The translations under genes and the position numbers were made by a program. Positions 35,494 through 43,475 of a DNA stretch of 64,000 bases are shown piece after piece. The stretch lies in the NCBI GenBank assembly GCA_017609645.1, contig JAFCDQ010000001.1, forward strand, positions 124,001-188,000. The letters are read 5' to 3'. Position 1 is the stretch's first letter. Every line of letters begins with the position of its first letter. The notes under the pieces were generated by a model. The model had not been told where the DNA came from. It worked only from the letters and a program-made list of their open reading frames with translations, and did no database searches. Origin of the DNA: Candidatus Woesearchaeota archaeon (GTDB taxonomy: Archaea > Nanobdellota > Nanobdellia > Woesearchaeales > ARS49).

Positions 35494-35769
35494 ATGGTAG
35501 AAGGAAGATATAAATCCAGAAGCTACATAAGAAAGAAAGTTAGAACTCCTGGTGGAACGCTAAAAACAGCATATACAAGAAAGAGACCTGCAAAACCACA
35601 GTGTGGCGGATGCGGAAAAGCATTAGCAGGGGTACCAAGAGTAAAAGAAACAGCCATGAAAAAAATACCAAAAACAAAAAGAAGACCTGAAAGACCTTTT
35701 GGCGGAGTCTTATGCAGTCCATGCTCAAGAAAAGAGATTATAAGAAGAACCAGAGCAGCCAAAAAATAG
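35494..35769 (+). CDS. rpl34e: 50S ribosomal protein L34e
   Basis: 91 residues from the ATG at 35494 (MVEGRYKSRSYIRKKVRTPG). An earlier in-frame start adds seven residues not found in the family. Zinc ribbon CGGCG...CSPCS as expected for eL34. A TTTAAAGG element about 25 nt upstream suggests a nearly leaderless message. First gene of an L34e-L14e pair. Confidence 0.95.
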   Translation: MVEGRYKSRSYIRKKVRTPGGTLKTAYTRKRPAKPQCGGCGKALAGVPRVKETAMKKIPKTKRRPERPFGGVLCSPCSRKEIIRRTRAAKK

Positions 35770-35781
35770 AATTGAATTTCC

Positions 35782-35805
35782 TGCAAGAACTGGTGACAGC
35801 TTGCA
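35782..35805 (+). promoter_or_regulatory. Intercistronic hairpin with GTGA tetraloop between L34e and L14e
   Basis: TGCAAG (35782-35787) pairs with CTTGCA (35800-35805). An AA bulge separates this from CTG/CAG capped by GTGA, a GNRA loop. The hairpin ends a few bases before the AAGGAGGG binding site of L14e (35808-35815). It could tune L14e translation or mark a processing site. Confidence 0.4.
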
Positions 35806-35820
35806 AGAAGGAGGGAAAAA

Positions 35821-36300
35821 ATGATTGAAATCGGAAGATTATGTGTGAAAATTGCAGGAAGAGACAGCAATAAAAAATGCGTCATAGTAGACTTAATAGA
35901 CGAAAGAACAGTATTAATTGACGGCGAAACAAGAAGAAAAAAATGCAATATAAATCATTTAGAAATCTTAGAAGAAAAAATTGACATTCAAAAAGGAGCA
36001 GATCACAAAAAAATAATTGAAGCATTCAAGAAACTAGGAATAGAATTGAAAGAGAAAAAAGCAAAAACAGTATACACAAAACCATTAAAGAAAAGAGTGC
36101 TGCAAATAAGAGCGAGAACAGAAGAAAAACAGAAACAAAAAGAAAAACCAAAAACAGAAACAAAAGAAAAGAAAGCGCCTGCAGAGAAAAAAGCAACAAA
36201 AAAAGAAAAAGCTCCAAAGAAAACAGTAAAAAAGGAAACACTGAAGAAAGAAGTTAAAGAAGAAAAGAAAGAAACAAAAGAAGAGCCTAAAAAGGCTTAA
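35821..36300 (+). CDS. rpl14e: 50S ribosomal protein L14e with long Lys/Glu-rich tail
   Basis: 159 residues. The first 80 are the eL14 KOW-type core (MIEIGRLCVKIAGRDSNKKC, then NHLEILEEKIDI). The remainder is a charged low-complexity tail of Lys, Glu, Thr and Pro, much longer than the usual archaeal L14e of about 80-90 residues. AAGGAGGG gives a strong start. Eukaryotic L14 also has a basic tail, but homology is not implied. Confidence 0.9.
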   Translation: MIEIGRLCVKIAGRDSNKKCVIVDLIDERTVLIDGETRRKKCNINHLEILEEKIDIQKGADHKKIIEAFKKLGIELKEKKAKTVYTKPLKKRVLQIRARTEEKQKQKEKPKTETKEKKAPAEKKATKKEKAPKKTVKKETLKKEVKEEKKETKEEPKKA

Positions 36301-36305
36301 TTATT

Positions 36306-36890
36306 ATGAAATTAATCATCACTCGACACGGCGAAACAATAGAAAACAAACAAGGAATAATGCAGGGACATTTGCCTGGCAAACTTTCAGAACTTGGAAT
36401 TGAGCAGGCAAAAAAATTAGCAGAAAGATTAAAAGAAGAAAAAATAGACGTTATTTATTCTAGTGATTTGACAAGAGCAGCAGATACTGCAAAAGAAATA
36501 GCAAAATTCCATTCTGACGTACCTCTGATATTTACCAAAGAATTAAGAGAAAGAAATCTTGGAGAACTTCAAGGAAGGAACAAGAGCGAATTCGGCTGGA
36601 AAGAAGGCAGCATGGAATTAGTAGGGGAAAAAGGAGAAACTTTAGAAGAATCTGTTGAAAGAGCCAAAAAATTTCTACACCAAATCTTACACAAGCATAA
36701 GAAAGACACTGTCTTAGTTATCGGACATAATGGAATCAACAAAGCGATAATATCTCAAATTATTGGAAAAACAATGATGGAAATGAAAAAAATGGGTATT
36801 CTAAAAAATACTTGTGTAAATATATTTGAAATAGATGAAAATAAAAATCACAAAATAATCCTTTTCAATTGCGCAAAACATCTAACTTAA
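36306..36890 (+). CDS. Histidine phosphatase family protein (phosphoglycerate mutase-like)
   Basis: 194 residues. The catalytic RHGET is at residues 7-11, the second-half motif VLVIGHNGI carries the other His, and ERNLGELQG is the conserved acidic loop. The family dephosphorylates small molecules or acts as cofactor-dependent mutase. The length fits a broad-specificity phosphatase. Follows L14e by 5 nt and is probably cotranscribed. Ends convergently on pheT with 4-nt overlap. Confidence 0.9.
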   Translation: MKLIITRHGETIENKQGIMQGHLPGKLSELGIEQAKKLAERLKEEKIDVIYSSDLTRAADTAKEIAKFHSDVPLIFTKELRERNLGELQGRNKSEFGWKEGSMELVGEKGETLEESVERAKKFLHQILHKHKKDTVLVIGHNGINKAIISQIIGKTMMEMKKMGILKNTCVNIFEIDENKNHKIILFNCAKHLT

Positions 36891-38539
36891 GCTTCTTTTT
36901 CTTTAATTACCTCATTCAAATTCAATTCAAAAGCACAAACAGGCATTAATAATCCAAAATTCTCTAAAACTTTAGGATTTAATTCTCCAATAAACCCAAT
37001 AACCTTGCCCTTGCAAAAAACGTGCACGCATCTGCCTGGAATAAAACTATCATGATCAAATTCTTTCATACTATATTCAACATCCAGCATAGACAACAAA
37101 TAATCAACAATTTGTTTGCTTTCAGTAAAATCTGCCTTAGGATGGGCAGATAATCCTGCCAAATGCTCTTCATCAATAACAGCAGCATCTTTTTTCAAAG
37201 TAACAAGACCCTGCTCAAAAATCTTCTGAGGATAATCATAATGCTTATTATGCGACAACATATCCAAAAGAATCGGAAGCAACCACGTGCGAACAACAGA
37301 ATAAGTTTCAGACAAATAAGTATCAATCTCAATAGTTCCAAAATCTTTAACATTCATTTTTTTATACAATAACTCTTTATTAGACAACAACATACTAAAT
37401 ATCTCCTGAAAATCCAAACCAATCATCAATTCACGACAAGCACGCAATACTTTCTCTTTAGGCAGAATATAACCTGCAGTATAAGAAGTCAAAGAAGCAG
37501 GCTCTAAAGCAGAATAACCAAAACCAATCGCAACCTCTTCTATCGCATCAACTTTATGCATAACATCTGCTCTAAAACAAGGAAATGTAACTTTGCTCGT
37601 CTTAGAATCATAATCACAACGCATCTTACGCAAACATTCCTTAATCTTAGCAGAAGAAAGTTCAACACCCACAAGATTCTCAAAATCAACTTGAGCGACT
37701 TCAATGCTATGAGTTTTAACATCAGGAGTAAAAACTTTTTTATCAGGATAAACAACTTCACAAGAACTCAAAGTGAACCCGCGGTCATACAAAGCCTGAG
37801 CAAAAATATTTGCTGCCAACAAAACAACATGTTCATCTGTACCTGTACAATCAAAGAAAATCTCATCATCACCAATTTCTAACTTACCTGTTGTTTCTGA
37901 ATTAATAATAGGCGCTAAACTTAAAATTTGATTTGCAGCATCCCTCAAAACAGGATACTTATCAAAAGGCTCAAGAATCCATGCATACTCCTTACCCTTA
38001 GGATGTTCTTTTAAAATTTCTGCAATGGTGAATTCAGTCTTATATTCTAAAGGAATAAAACTAACTTTCTCATCGACAAGCGCATAACTAACAGGAAACT
38101 TAATCTTATGAGCAGGATAAATACCAATAGACAATTTTTTACGGTGACGGCCAAAACCCTCAGCAAGCTTTTCCTGCAATTGAATAATCTGCTTAAGAAA
38201 ATTATCTGTAAGTTTTTTCCCCTTTGCATTAAAACAAGCAATAAAAGGTCTTACCTTATGCATATCTTTATCGACTAAAATCTGATCCTTGCTTTTATGA
38301 ACTTCAATTTTGGGAATTCCTGCGTCAATACCATAAACACCTTTCGCAAGTCTTGCCAAACCCTCAACAGACCACAATGCAGGCTGGTTAGTATCATCAA
38401 GCCCTGCAGTAATCTCATCACCCGCAATACCATCGAGCTCTGCTTTAGCATAAGTCAAAAACTGATCTAAGTCTTTCTCACTAAATTTCTTACCAACAAG
38501 ATTTTCAAAATCCTTTTTTGAAAAAGTAATAGTAGGCAT
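36887..38539 (-). CDS. pheT: Phenylalanine-tRNA ligase beta subunit
   Basis: 550 residues, the archaeal/eukaryotic type of PheRS beta without the bacterial EMAP and anticodon-binding additions. Recognisable are an early GDEITAGLDDTNQPALWSVE block, VYGIDAGIP, and the catalytic-like domain VRTWLLPILLDMLSHNKHY. Works as alpha2-beta2 with PheS, whose gene ends 1 nt upstream. Charges tRNA-Phe. Confidence 0.93.
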   Translation of the reverse strand: MPTITFSKKDFENLVGKKFSEKDLDQFLTYAKAELDGIAGDEITAGLDDTNQPALWSVEGLARLAKGVYGIDAGIPKIEVHKSKDQILVDKDMHKVRPFIACFNAKGKKLTDNFLKQIIQLQEKLAEGFGRHRKKLSIGIYPAHKIKFPVSYALVDEKVSFIPLEYKTEFTIAEILKEHPKGKEYAWILEPFDKYPVLRDAANQILSLAPIINSETTGKLEIGDDEIFFDCTGTDEHVVLLAANIFAQALYDRGFTLSSCEVVYPDKKVFTPDVKTHSIEVAQVDFENLVGVELSSAKIKECLRKMRCDYDSKTSKVTFPCFRADVMHKVDAIEEVAIGFGYSALEPASLTSYTAGYILPKEKVLRACRELMIGLDFQEIFSMLLSNKELLYKKMNVKDFGTIEIDTYLSETYSVVRTWLLPILLDMLSHNKHYDYPQKIFEQGLVTLKKDAAVIDEEHLAGLSAHPKADFTESKQIVDYLLSMLDVEYSMKEFDHDSFIPGRCVHVFCKGKVIGFIGELNPKVLENFGLLMPVCAFELNLNEVIKEKEA

Positions 38540-38540
38540 T

Positions 38541-40067
38541 TTACAATAACTTAGCCTCCCTTAAATATTTCAAATCATGAGTGAAAACAGTACGAATATC
38601 ATGAACATCGTGCTTAAACATAGCAAGTCTATCAATACCCAAACCCCAAGCAATAACCGTAATATTTTTGCCCACAAGAGGAACAACAAGTTCAGGACGG
38701 AAAATACCTGCGCCGCCAAGCTCAATCCAACCCATCTCTTTATGCTTCACCAACAAACTAGCACTAGGCTCTGTAAAAGGAAAATAACCAGGCATAATCC
38801 TGTACTCAGTACAACCAGCAACCTCTTTAGCGAACATCTTCAGCATGCCAAACAAATGCTTCAAGGTGAGATTCTCCTCAATAACAAAACCCTCAACCTG
38901 AAAAAAATTATTAAGATGAGTTGCATCAACAACATCACGCCTAAAACAAGGAGCAATAGCAAAATACTTACCAGGAATTTTTAGATTTTTAGAAGCAAGC
39001 TTTCTTGCACTGCAGGCAGTAGTTTGTGTTCTTAATAACTGCTGATGTGTACGCTTAACATCAAAATCATATTTCCAACCACTACTTCCAGTTTTCCCAC
39101 CAGTTTCATGAACTTCCTTAACTTTTTCAACAACACTCTCATCAAGCTCAGCATATTTAGGCTCGCTAATGTAAAAAGCATCATGAATATCCCTCGCTGA
39201 ATGGAACTGAGGCATAAACAAAGCATCCATATTCCAAAAATCAGATTCAACAATAGGGCCTTTCATTTCTTCAAATCCTAAACTCGCAAGCTTATCACGA
39301 GTTTGATCAAGAAATCGTCTATACCATTGCTTCTTGCCGCCGTAAATCTTAGGAACATTAATCGCAACATCAAAACGCCTAAACTCTTTGCCTTTCCAAG
39401 AACCCTTTCTCAACATATCAGAAGTAACAGCATCAAACAATTCTATATCAAGTTTTTTAGACTTGATAAGTTCTTTTCCAAGATCTGTCAAAGTCGCTTT
39501 TCTAATATTAATTGTTTCAATCTTAATAATTTTCTTTCTCTTTTTTAATTTATCAACAGCAAGCTTTTCCAAATCTTTCAAATCAGAAACAATAATAGGA
39601 AAACTTTTTTCCAAAAAAACCTCTTCAATCAATTTCTTATCAAAAAACTTTTTCCCTTGTTCAGTTAATTTTAATTTCAAATCGTTACCTTCTTTTTTAA
39701 CATCAACTGAAGCGTGAGACTTAAGCGCACCAATACTAACATTAATCTCTTCATTAGAAAGACCTGTCTTTTTTTCAATTTCTTTAATTGTTAATTCCTT
39801 ATCCTTAAGCGCATCAATAACTTTTCTCTCAGGAAAACCTTCTTTTCTGCACTTGCTTCCATTAGAATCAAGAATAATTCTTGTAACTTTCTCAGAAACA
39901 AGAGAAATAATCTCTTTATTTTCAAGCCACTGCAAAGCACGCATAACTTCAACATCCTTTAATTTTGTTTCTTTAACAAGTTCATCTACAGTAGTATGCT
40001 TGCTAATAAAAGGAAGAACTTTCCTCTCAAGAGGATGTAAACTCTTGCTTAATTTATCAATATCCAT
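38541..40067 (-). CDS. pheS: Phenylalanine-tRNA ligase alpha subunit
   Basis: 508 residues. N-terminal winged-helix repeats (to about residue 200) are followed by the class II catalytic domain: motif 2 region CFRRDVVDATHLNNFFQVEG, and motif 3 GLGIDRLAMFKHDVHDIR near the C-terminus. PheS and PheT genes are adjacent and co-oriented. Confidence 0.95.
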   Translation of the reverse strand: MDIDKLSKSLHPLERKVLPFISKHTTVDELVKETKLKDVEVMRALQWLENKEIISLVSEKVTRIILDSNGSKCRKEGFPERKVIDALKDKELTIKEIEKKTGLSNEEINVSIGALKSHASVDVKKEGNDLKLKLTEQGKKFFDKKLIEEVFLEKSFPIIVSDLKDLEKLAVDKLKKRKKIIKIETINIRKATLTDLGKELIKSKKLDIELFDAVTSDMLRKGSWKGKEFRRFDVAINVPKIYGGKKQWYRRFLDQTRDKLASLGFEEMKGPIVESDFWNMDALFMPQFHSARDIHDAFYISEPKYAELDESVVEKVKEVHETGGKTGSSGWKYDFDVKRTHQQLLRTQTTACSARKLASKNLKIPGKYFAIAPCFRRDVVDATHLNNFFQVEGFVIEENLTLKHLFGMLKMFAKEVAGCTEYRIMPGYFPFTEPSASLLVKHKEMGWIELGGAGIFRPELVVPLVGKNITVIAWGLGIDRLAMFKHDVHDIRTVFTHDLKYLREAKLL

Positions 40068-40123
40068 ATTTAAGAGGAAAGAATAGAACGGATTTTTAAA
40101 GTTAATGGTGATTTAAGCAGTAA

Positions 40124-40157
40124 ATATAAAAAAAATATAAAGAAAAAAGAAAAAAAA
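40124..40157 (-). terminator. T-rich terminator after the TrmB-like gene
   Basis: Just past the stop at 40158 the coding-strand sequence runs through tracts of 8, 6 and 8 T interrupted by single other bases, a typical archaeal termination signal. Confidence 0.4.
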
Positions 40158-40961
40158 TTAAGCTTTTTTCAAGCCTTTCCACACATTATTAAACAAATTT
40201 TCCATGGCAGCAGCATAGAAAGGAGTAGTCACCCAAATACCAATATCATAAGTTGGATGCACTTCTTTATCATCCTGCACCATAAAAATAATCTGTTTAC
40301 CATCAACAATACAAAACCTAGCTTTAAGATCTCCTGAATGCTTTACTTCTGCAACAGAAGAAATGCTCTTTACAGAAGATTTTGTTTCCTTATTCATAGG
40401 AGCGGCAATTCTAATCTTAACACCTTTCTTCTTAAGTTTTTCAAAAACAGGCTTCAAACCTTCTACTTTTCTCAAAAAACCCTGAGATGTCGTCATAAGA
40501 GTCACACTTTTGTTTGCATTCTTAATAGTTAATTCAAGATGAGAATACAAATTATGCCTGCCTCTTAAACTGCCTGACAATTCAGTAGGATCAACAAGCT
40601 CAATTCCTTGAGTGAACAAAGTATTAAGCTCTTTAATAGTATCAGTTTTTTTCAAATTATCAAGTCTTTTGACACGTTCATCAGCATCCAGTGTCATATT
40701 TTTCTTAACTCTTTCAATAACCTCAGAAGGCGGAACAGCAATATACTTAATAGGCTTGCCAAGCTTCATAATAACAAAACCTTTTCTCTCAAGACTTTCT
40801 AGAACATCATAACTTCTAGAACGAGGAACATTAGCAATATCTGAAAGTTCACCAGCAGTTGCAACCCCACGAGAAAGCAAAGCACTCCAAATCTTAACCT
40901 CGTAAAGATTCAATGCAAAATATCTTCTTAACTTGCTTAAAAATTCTTCTTTTACAATCAT
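40158..40961 (-). CDS. TrmB-family transcriptional regulator, copy 1
   Basis: 267 residues. An N-terminal winged helix (VATAGELSDIANVPRSRSYD, then VLESLERKGFVIMKLGKPIK) and a C-terminal phospholipase-D-like effector domain (NKSVTLMTTSQGFLRKVEGL) typical of the TrmB family, which senses sugars in other archaea. Residues about 25-90 are nearly identical to the copy at 57689-58492, while the C-terminal halves differ. Preceded by a repeated promoter/operator (40996-41115). Confidence 0.88.
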   Translation of the reverse strand: MIVKEEFLSKLRRYFALNLYEVKIWSALLSRGVATAGELSDIANVPRSRSYDVLESLERKGFVIMKLGKPIKYIAVPPSEVIERVKKNMTLDADERVKRLDNLKKTDTIKELNTLFTQGIELVDPTELSGSLRGRHNLYSHLELTIKNANKSVTLMTTSQGFLRKVEGLKPVFEKLKKKGVKIRIAAPMNKETKSSVKSISSVAEVKHSGDLKARFCIVDGKQIIFMVQDDKEVHPTYDIGIWVTTPFYAAAMENLFNNVWKGLKKA

Positions 40962-40995
40962 TATTTCCCCCCCTTTTTATTAATTCTGATTAAGT

Positions 40996-41115
40996 CGTAA
41001 AACGGACCAAGTATAAAAACCTTTGGTTTTACGTACATTTCAGTTGTTAAAACCTGAAACTTTTTTCCAGGGGATTCTACTCTTCAGTAAAAGCAAAACC
41101 GACCAAGTATATAAA
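40996..41115 (-). promoter_or_regulatory. Repeated TATA/operator motif upstream of TrmB copy 1
   Basis: Two 21-bp direct repeats (40999-41019 and 41095-41115, 19 of 21 identical) each place the core ACTTGGTC immediately after a TATA box when read on the minus strand. The proximal copy lies inside an inverted repeat with 8-bp arms CGTAAAAC and GTTTTACG (40996-41003 and 41026-41033). The layout suggests tandem promoters and autoregulation by the TrmB protein encoded at 40961. Confidence 0.5.
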
Positions 41116-41162
41116 TATTTAGAGAATAAAATAAACGTAATACAAACTAACATTAATAATAG

Positions 41163-42212
41163 TTATGTTGTTATCTTAAATCGAAGAATTGCAGCAATAC
41201 CGCCGAGACCATCAAGCTGTTTTCCTCCATCATGCTCACTGGAAATGATATGAACAGCGCCTTTTGAACGATCAACAACCTTCATAATATTATTAACATC
41301 TTCAAAAGTGCCTTCTTCTTGTTTTTTCTTAATCAACTCAGTTGAAACAAGCAAAACAGAAACTGCCTTGCACTCCGCAGCAATACAAACATTCGCAAAA
41401 CCATAAACTGCCAATCCCCCTTTAGAAATTTCAGATAAAAGTTTCTCTACCAAATTTAATTCCTGCATTGCACGCTCTTCATGTAACGCTGTTTTCACTT
41501 CGTCTCTTTTCAAAACCTCATTAATCGCTTTCTCGTCGGAACTGGCACAAGTAGCTTGAATAATTTTTTCCCTTAAATCCGCATCCTTCAACTGAGCCAA
41601 CAACTCCTCTTTCCAAAAAGCAGGACTGGCAAGAATAATAAAAGAAGGCTGAAACTTTATATTATACTCTTTTAATTTCTGAATAACTTTTTGATAAAAA
41701 TTTCCAGTCACTTGAGTTTCAACAGCCTTCTTAACAACAGAACCTTTCATTTTAGAGAGGATCTCGTAACCAGTTGCTTTAGTCAAAGCAAAAAACGCAT
41801 CCTCTCTATCAAAAACACAAATCAACACTCTTGCAGCTTTTTGCTTAACTGCATCCTCCAAAATCTTTAACTGATAAGAACCCCACTCTTTTTTTGAAAT
41901 TGCCAAAACAGTGCCTTTCTCAATATTAATAGACTGATGACTTCCTTTAGGAATATCCTCTGGCGCAGAAACAATAAGTCCGCCAATCCGAACCACATCA
42001 GGCTGAAAATCAACTTTTTCAACATTCAAACCAACAAAAAAAGTCTTCTTCACAGAATCCCCTTCATCTCCTCCGATCTTAATCTTCCTCATAGTCTTGC
42101 CAGAAACAATATCGCCCTGACTAATCAATTGAGTAAGAAACCATAAATCATCAGTATTCTCAACCAAAATCTTAATTTCGCCATGCTTCAAATTTTTGCT
42201 GATTATCTTCAT
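41163..42212 (-). CDS. pelA: mRNA surveillance protein Pelota
   Basis: Archaeal Pelota/Dom34, 349 residues, normal length. Domain 1 (KHGEIKILVENTDDLWFLTQ) is Sm-like, and domains 2 and 3 follow the eRF1 pattern, with the conserved Lys/Arg-rich and KGAVHIISSEHDGGKQLDG region at the end. Rescues stalled ribosomes with aABCE1/aEF1a. Divergent from the envelope cassette, each with a TATA-like element in the 70-bp gap. Confidence 0.95.
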   Translation of the reverse strand: MKIISKNLKHGEIKILVENTDDLWFLTQLISQGDIVSGKTMRKIKIGGDEGDSVKKTFFVGLNVEKVDFQPDVVRIGGLIVSAPEDIPKGSHQSINIEKGTVLAISKKEWGSYQLKILEDAVKQKAARVLICVFDREDAFFALTKATGYEILSKMKGSVVKKAVETQVTGNFYQKVIQKLKEYNIKFQPSFIILASPAFWKEELLAQLKDADLREKIIQATCASSDEKAINEVLKRDEVKTALHEERAMQELNLVEKLLSEISKGGLAVYGFANVCIAAECKAVSVLLVSTELIKKKQEEGTFEDVNNIMKVVDRSKGAVHIISSEHDGGKQLDGLGGIAAILRFKITT

Positions 42213-42282
42213 TTTATCTCTAAAACATAAAAACTTTTAAATACTTTTACCTTGTAAATAATATTAAAAAGAAGGTGATTAA

Positions 42283-43458
42283 ATGGCAGACGTAAAACAC
42301 ACAGGCAGGCCTGCTGCGGCGCTAGTAGGAGTATTAACAATTTTGATCGTTTTTTACATATTATTCCTTCCGCAAGATACGCGAGAAGAGCTTTTTGGAG
42401 AAGGAAATATAACAGATGCTGATGAAGAAACTACACAACTGAAAGAAGAACAACTTCTTTTAACAAAAATAGGGAGTCTTTCATACCTTGAAGAAGAAAA
42501 AATAGACCATTACATACCTGGGGCGTATCTAGAAGAAAAAAGAGAATCAAAAGTTTTAGCAGAATTTGATACATTCACAATAAGCAGAGGCTTATTAGGT
42601 GGCGACACTAAGAAAAAAATATTCATAATATCAGACCTTCATAAAATATCAAAAGCAGTATTATCCTTCCAAGCACCTATAAGAGAAGGAATGCTAAAAA
42701 TAACAATAAACCAAGAAGTCATATTTGAAGATGAAATAACGACATCACTTCCAAGACCACTAGTACTGCCAAAAGAATACCTTAAAAGAAATAATGAATT
42801 AATATTTGAAGTTCCAGGAGGATTTCTAGAACAAGGAGAATTCAGATTAGACGATGTAAAAGTCATAGGAACATCAATAGAAGAAGAAAAAATGACTGCA
42901 GCACACAGATTCACTATATTATATACTGAAATAGAAAACTTCCAAAATGCCTACTTAGAATTCAGAATAGCATGCAACCAAAGAGAAGTCGGACCTTTAG
43001 AAATAGAACTCAACAACATAATAATCAGCACAACAACCCCTGCATGCAACAATGTCAACAGAATAGACATATTTGAAGAAGACTTAAACACAAAAAGAAA
43101 CGAGATAAAATTCAACCTTGAAGAAGGAACCGCAAGACTAGAAGCAGCAAAAATCAGAATCAATCTCAAAGAACCAAAAGGATTCACAGACTTCTTCACC
43201 ATAGATGAAACACAATGGGCTGCCATAGAAGATGAAGACCAACTAATCATACTAGATATGGAATTTATAGATGATTCAAAAAGAAAAAGAACAGAAGTAA
43301 GTATTAATGGAATAAGAGATATCATAGACCAAAGAGAACCACACTTCACAAGAGACATCACTAATTATGTGAAAGCAGGCAATAATTACATTCAAGTACT
43401 TCCATTAACAGACATCACAATAGTAGAACTGGAAGTCAGAACAGAAGATAAAAGCTAG
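42283..43458 (+). CDS. Membrane-anchored beta-sandwich protein, first gene of lipoprotein cassette
   Basis: 391 residues. One membrane segment (AAALVGVLTILIVFYILFLP) is followed by three repeats of about 100 residues with a jelly-roll-like pattern. Each ends in a block such as LKRNNELIFEVPG, LNTKRNEIKFNLEEG or VKAGNNYIQVLPL, reminiscent of galactose-binding-like domains. No cysteine-rich motif. GGTGAT precedes the ATG. Function unknown; its place before a 7-pass membrane protein and three lipoproteins suggests one envelope complex. Confidence 0.6.
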   Translation: MADVKHTGRPAAALVGVLTILIVFYILFLPQDTREELFGEGNITDADEETTQLKEEQLLLTKIGSLSYLEEEKIDHYIPGAYLEEKRESKVLAEFDTFTISRGLLGGDTKKKIFIISDLHKISKAVLSFQAPIREGMLKITINQEVIFEDEITTSLPRPLVLPKEYLKRNNELIFEVPGGFLEQGEFRLDDVKVIGTSIEEEKMTAAHRFTILYTEIENFQNAYLEFRIACNQREVGPLEIELNNIIISTTTPACNNVNRIDIFEEDLNTKRNEIKFNLEEGTARLEAAKIRINLKEPKGFTDFFTIDETQWAAIEDEDQLIILDMEFIDDSKRKRTEVSINGIRDIIDQREPHFTRDITNYVKAGNNYIQVLPLTDITIVELEVRTEDKS

Positions 43459-43475
43459 AGAGCATCAGTATATGA

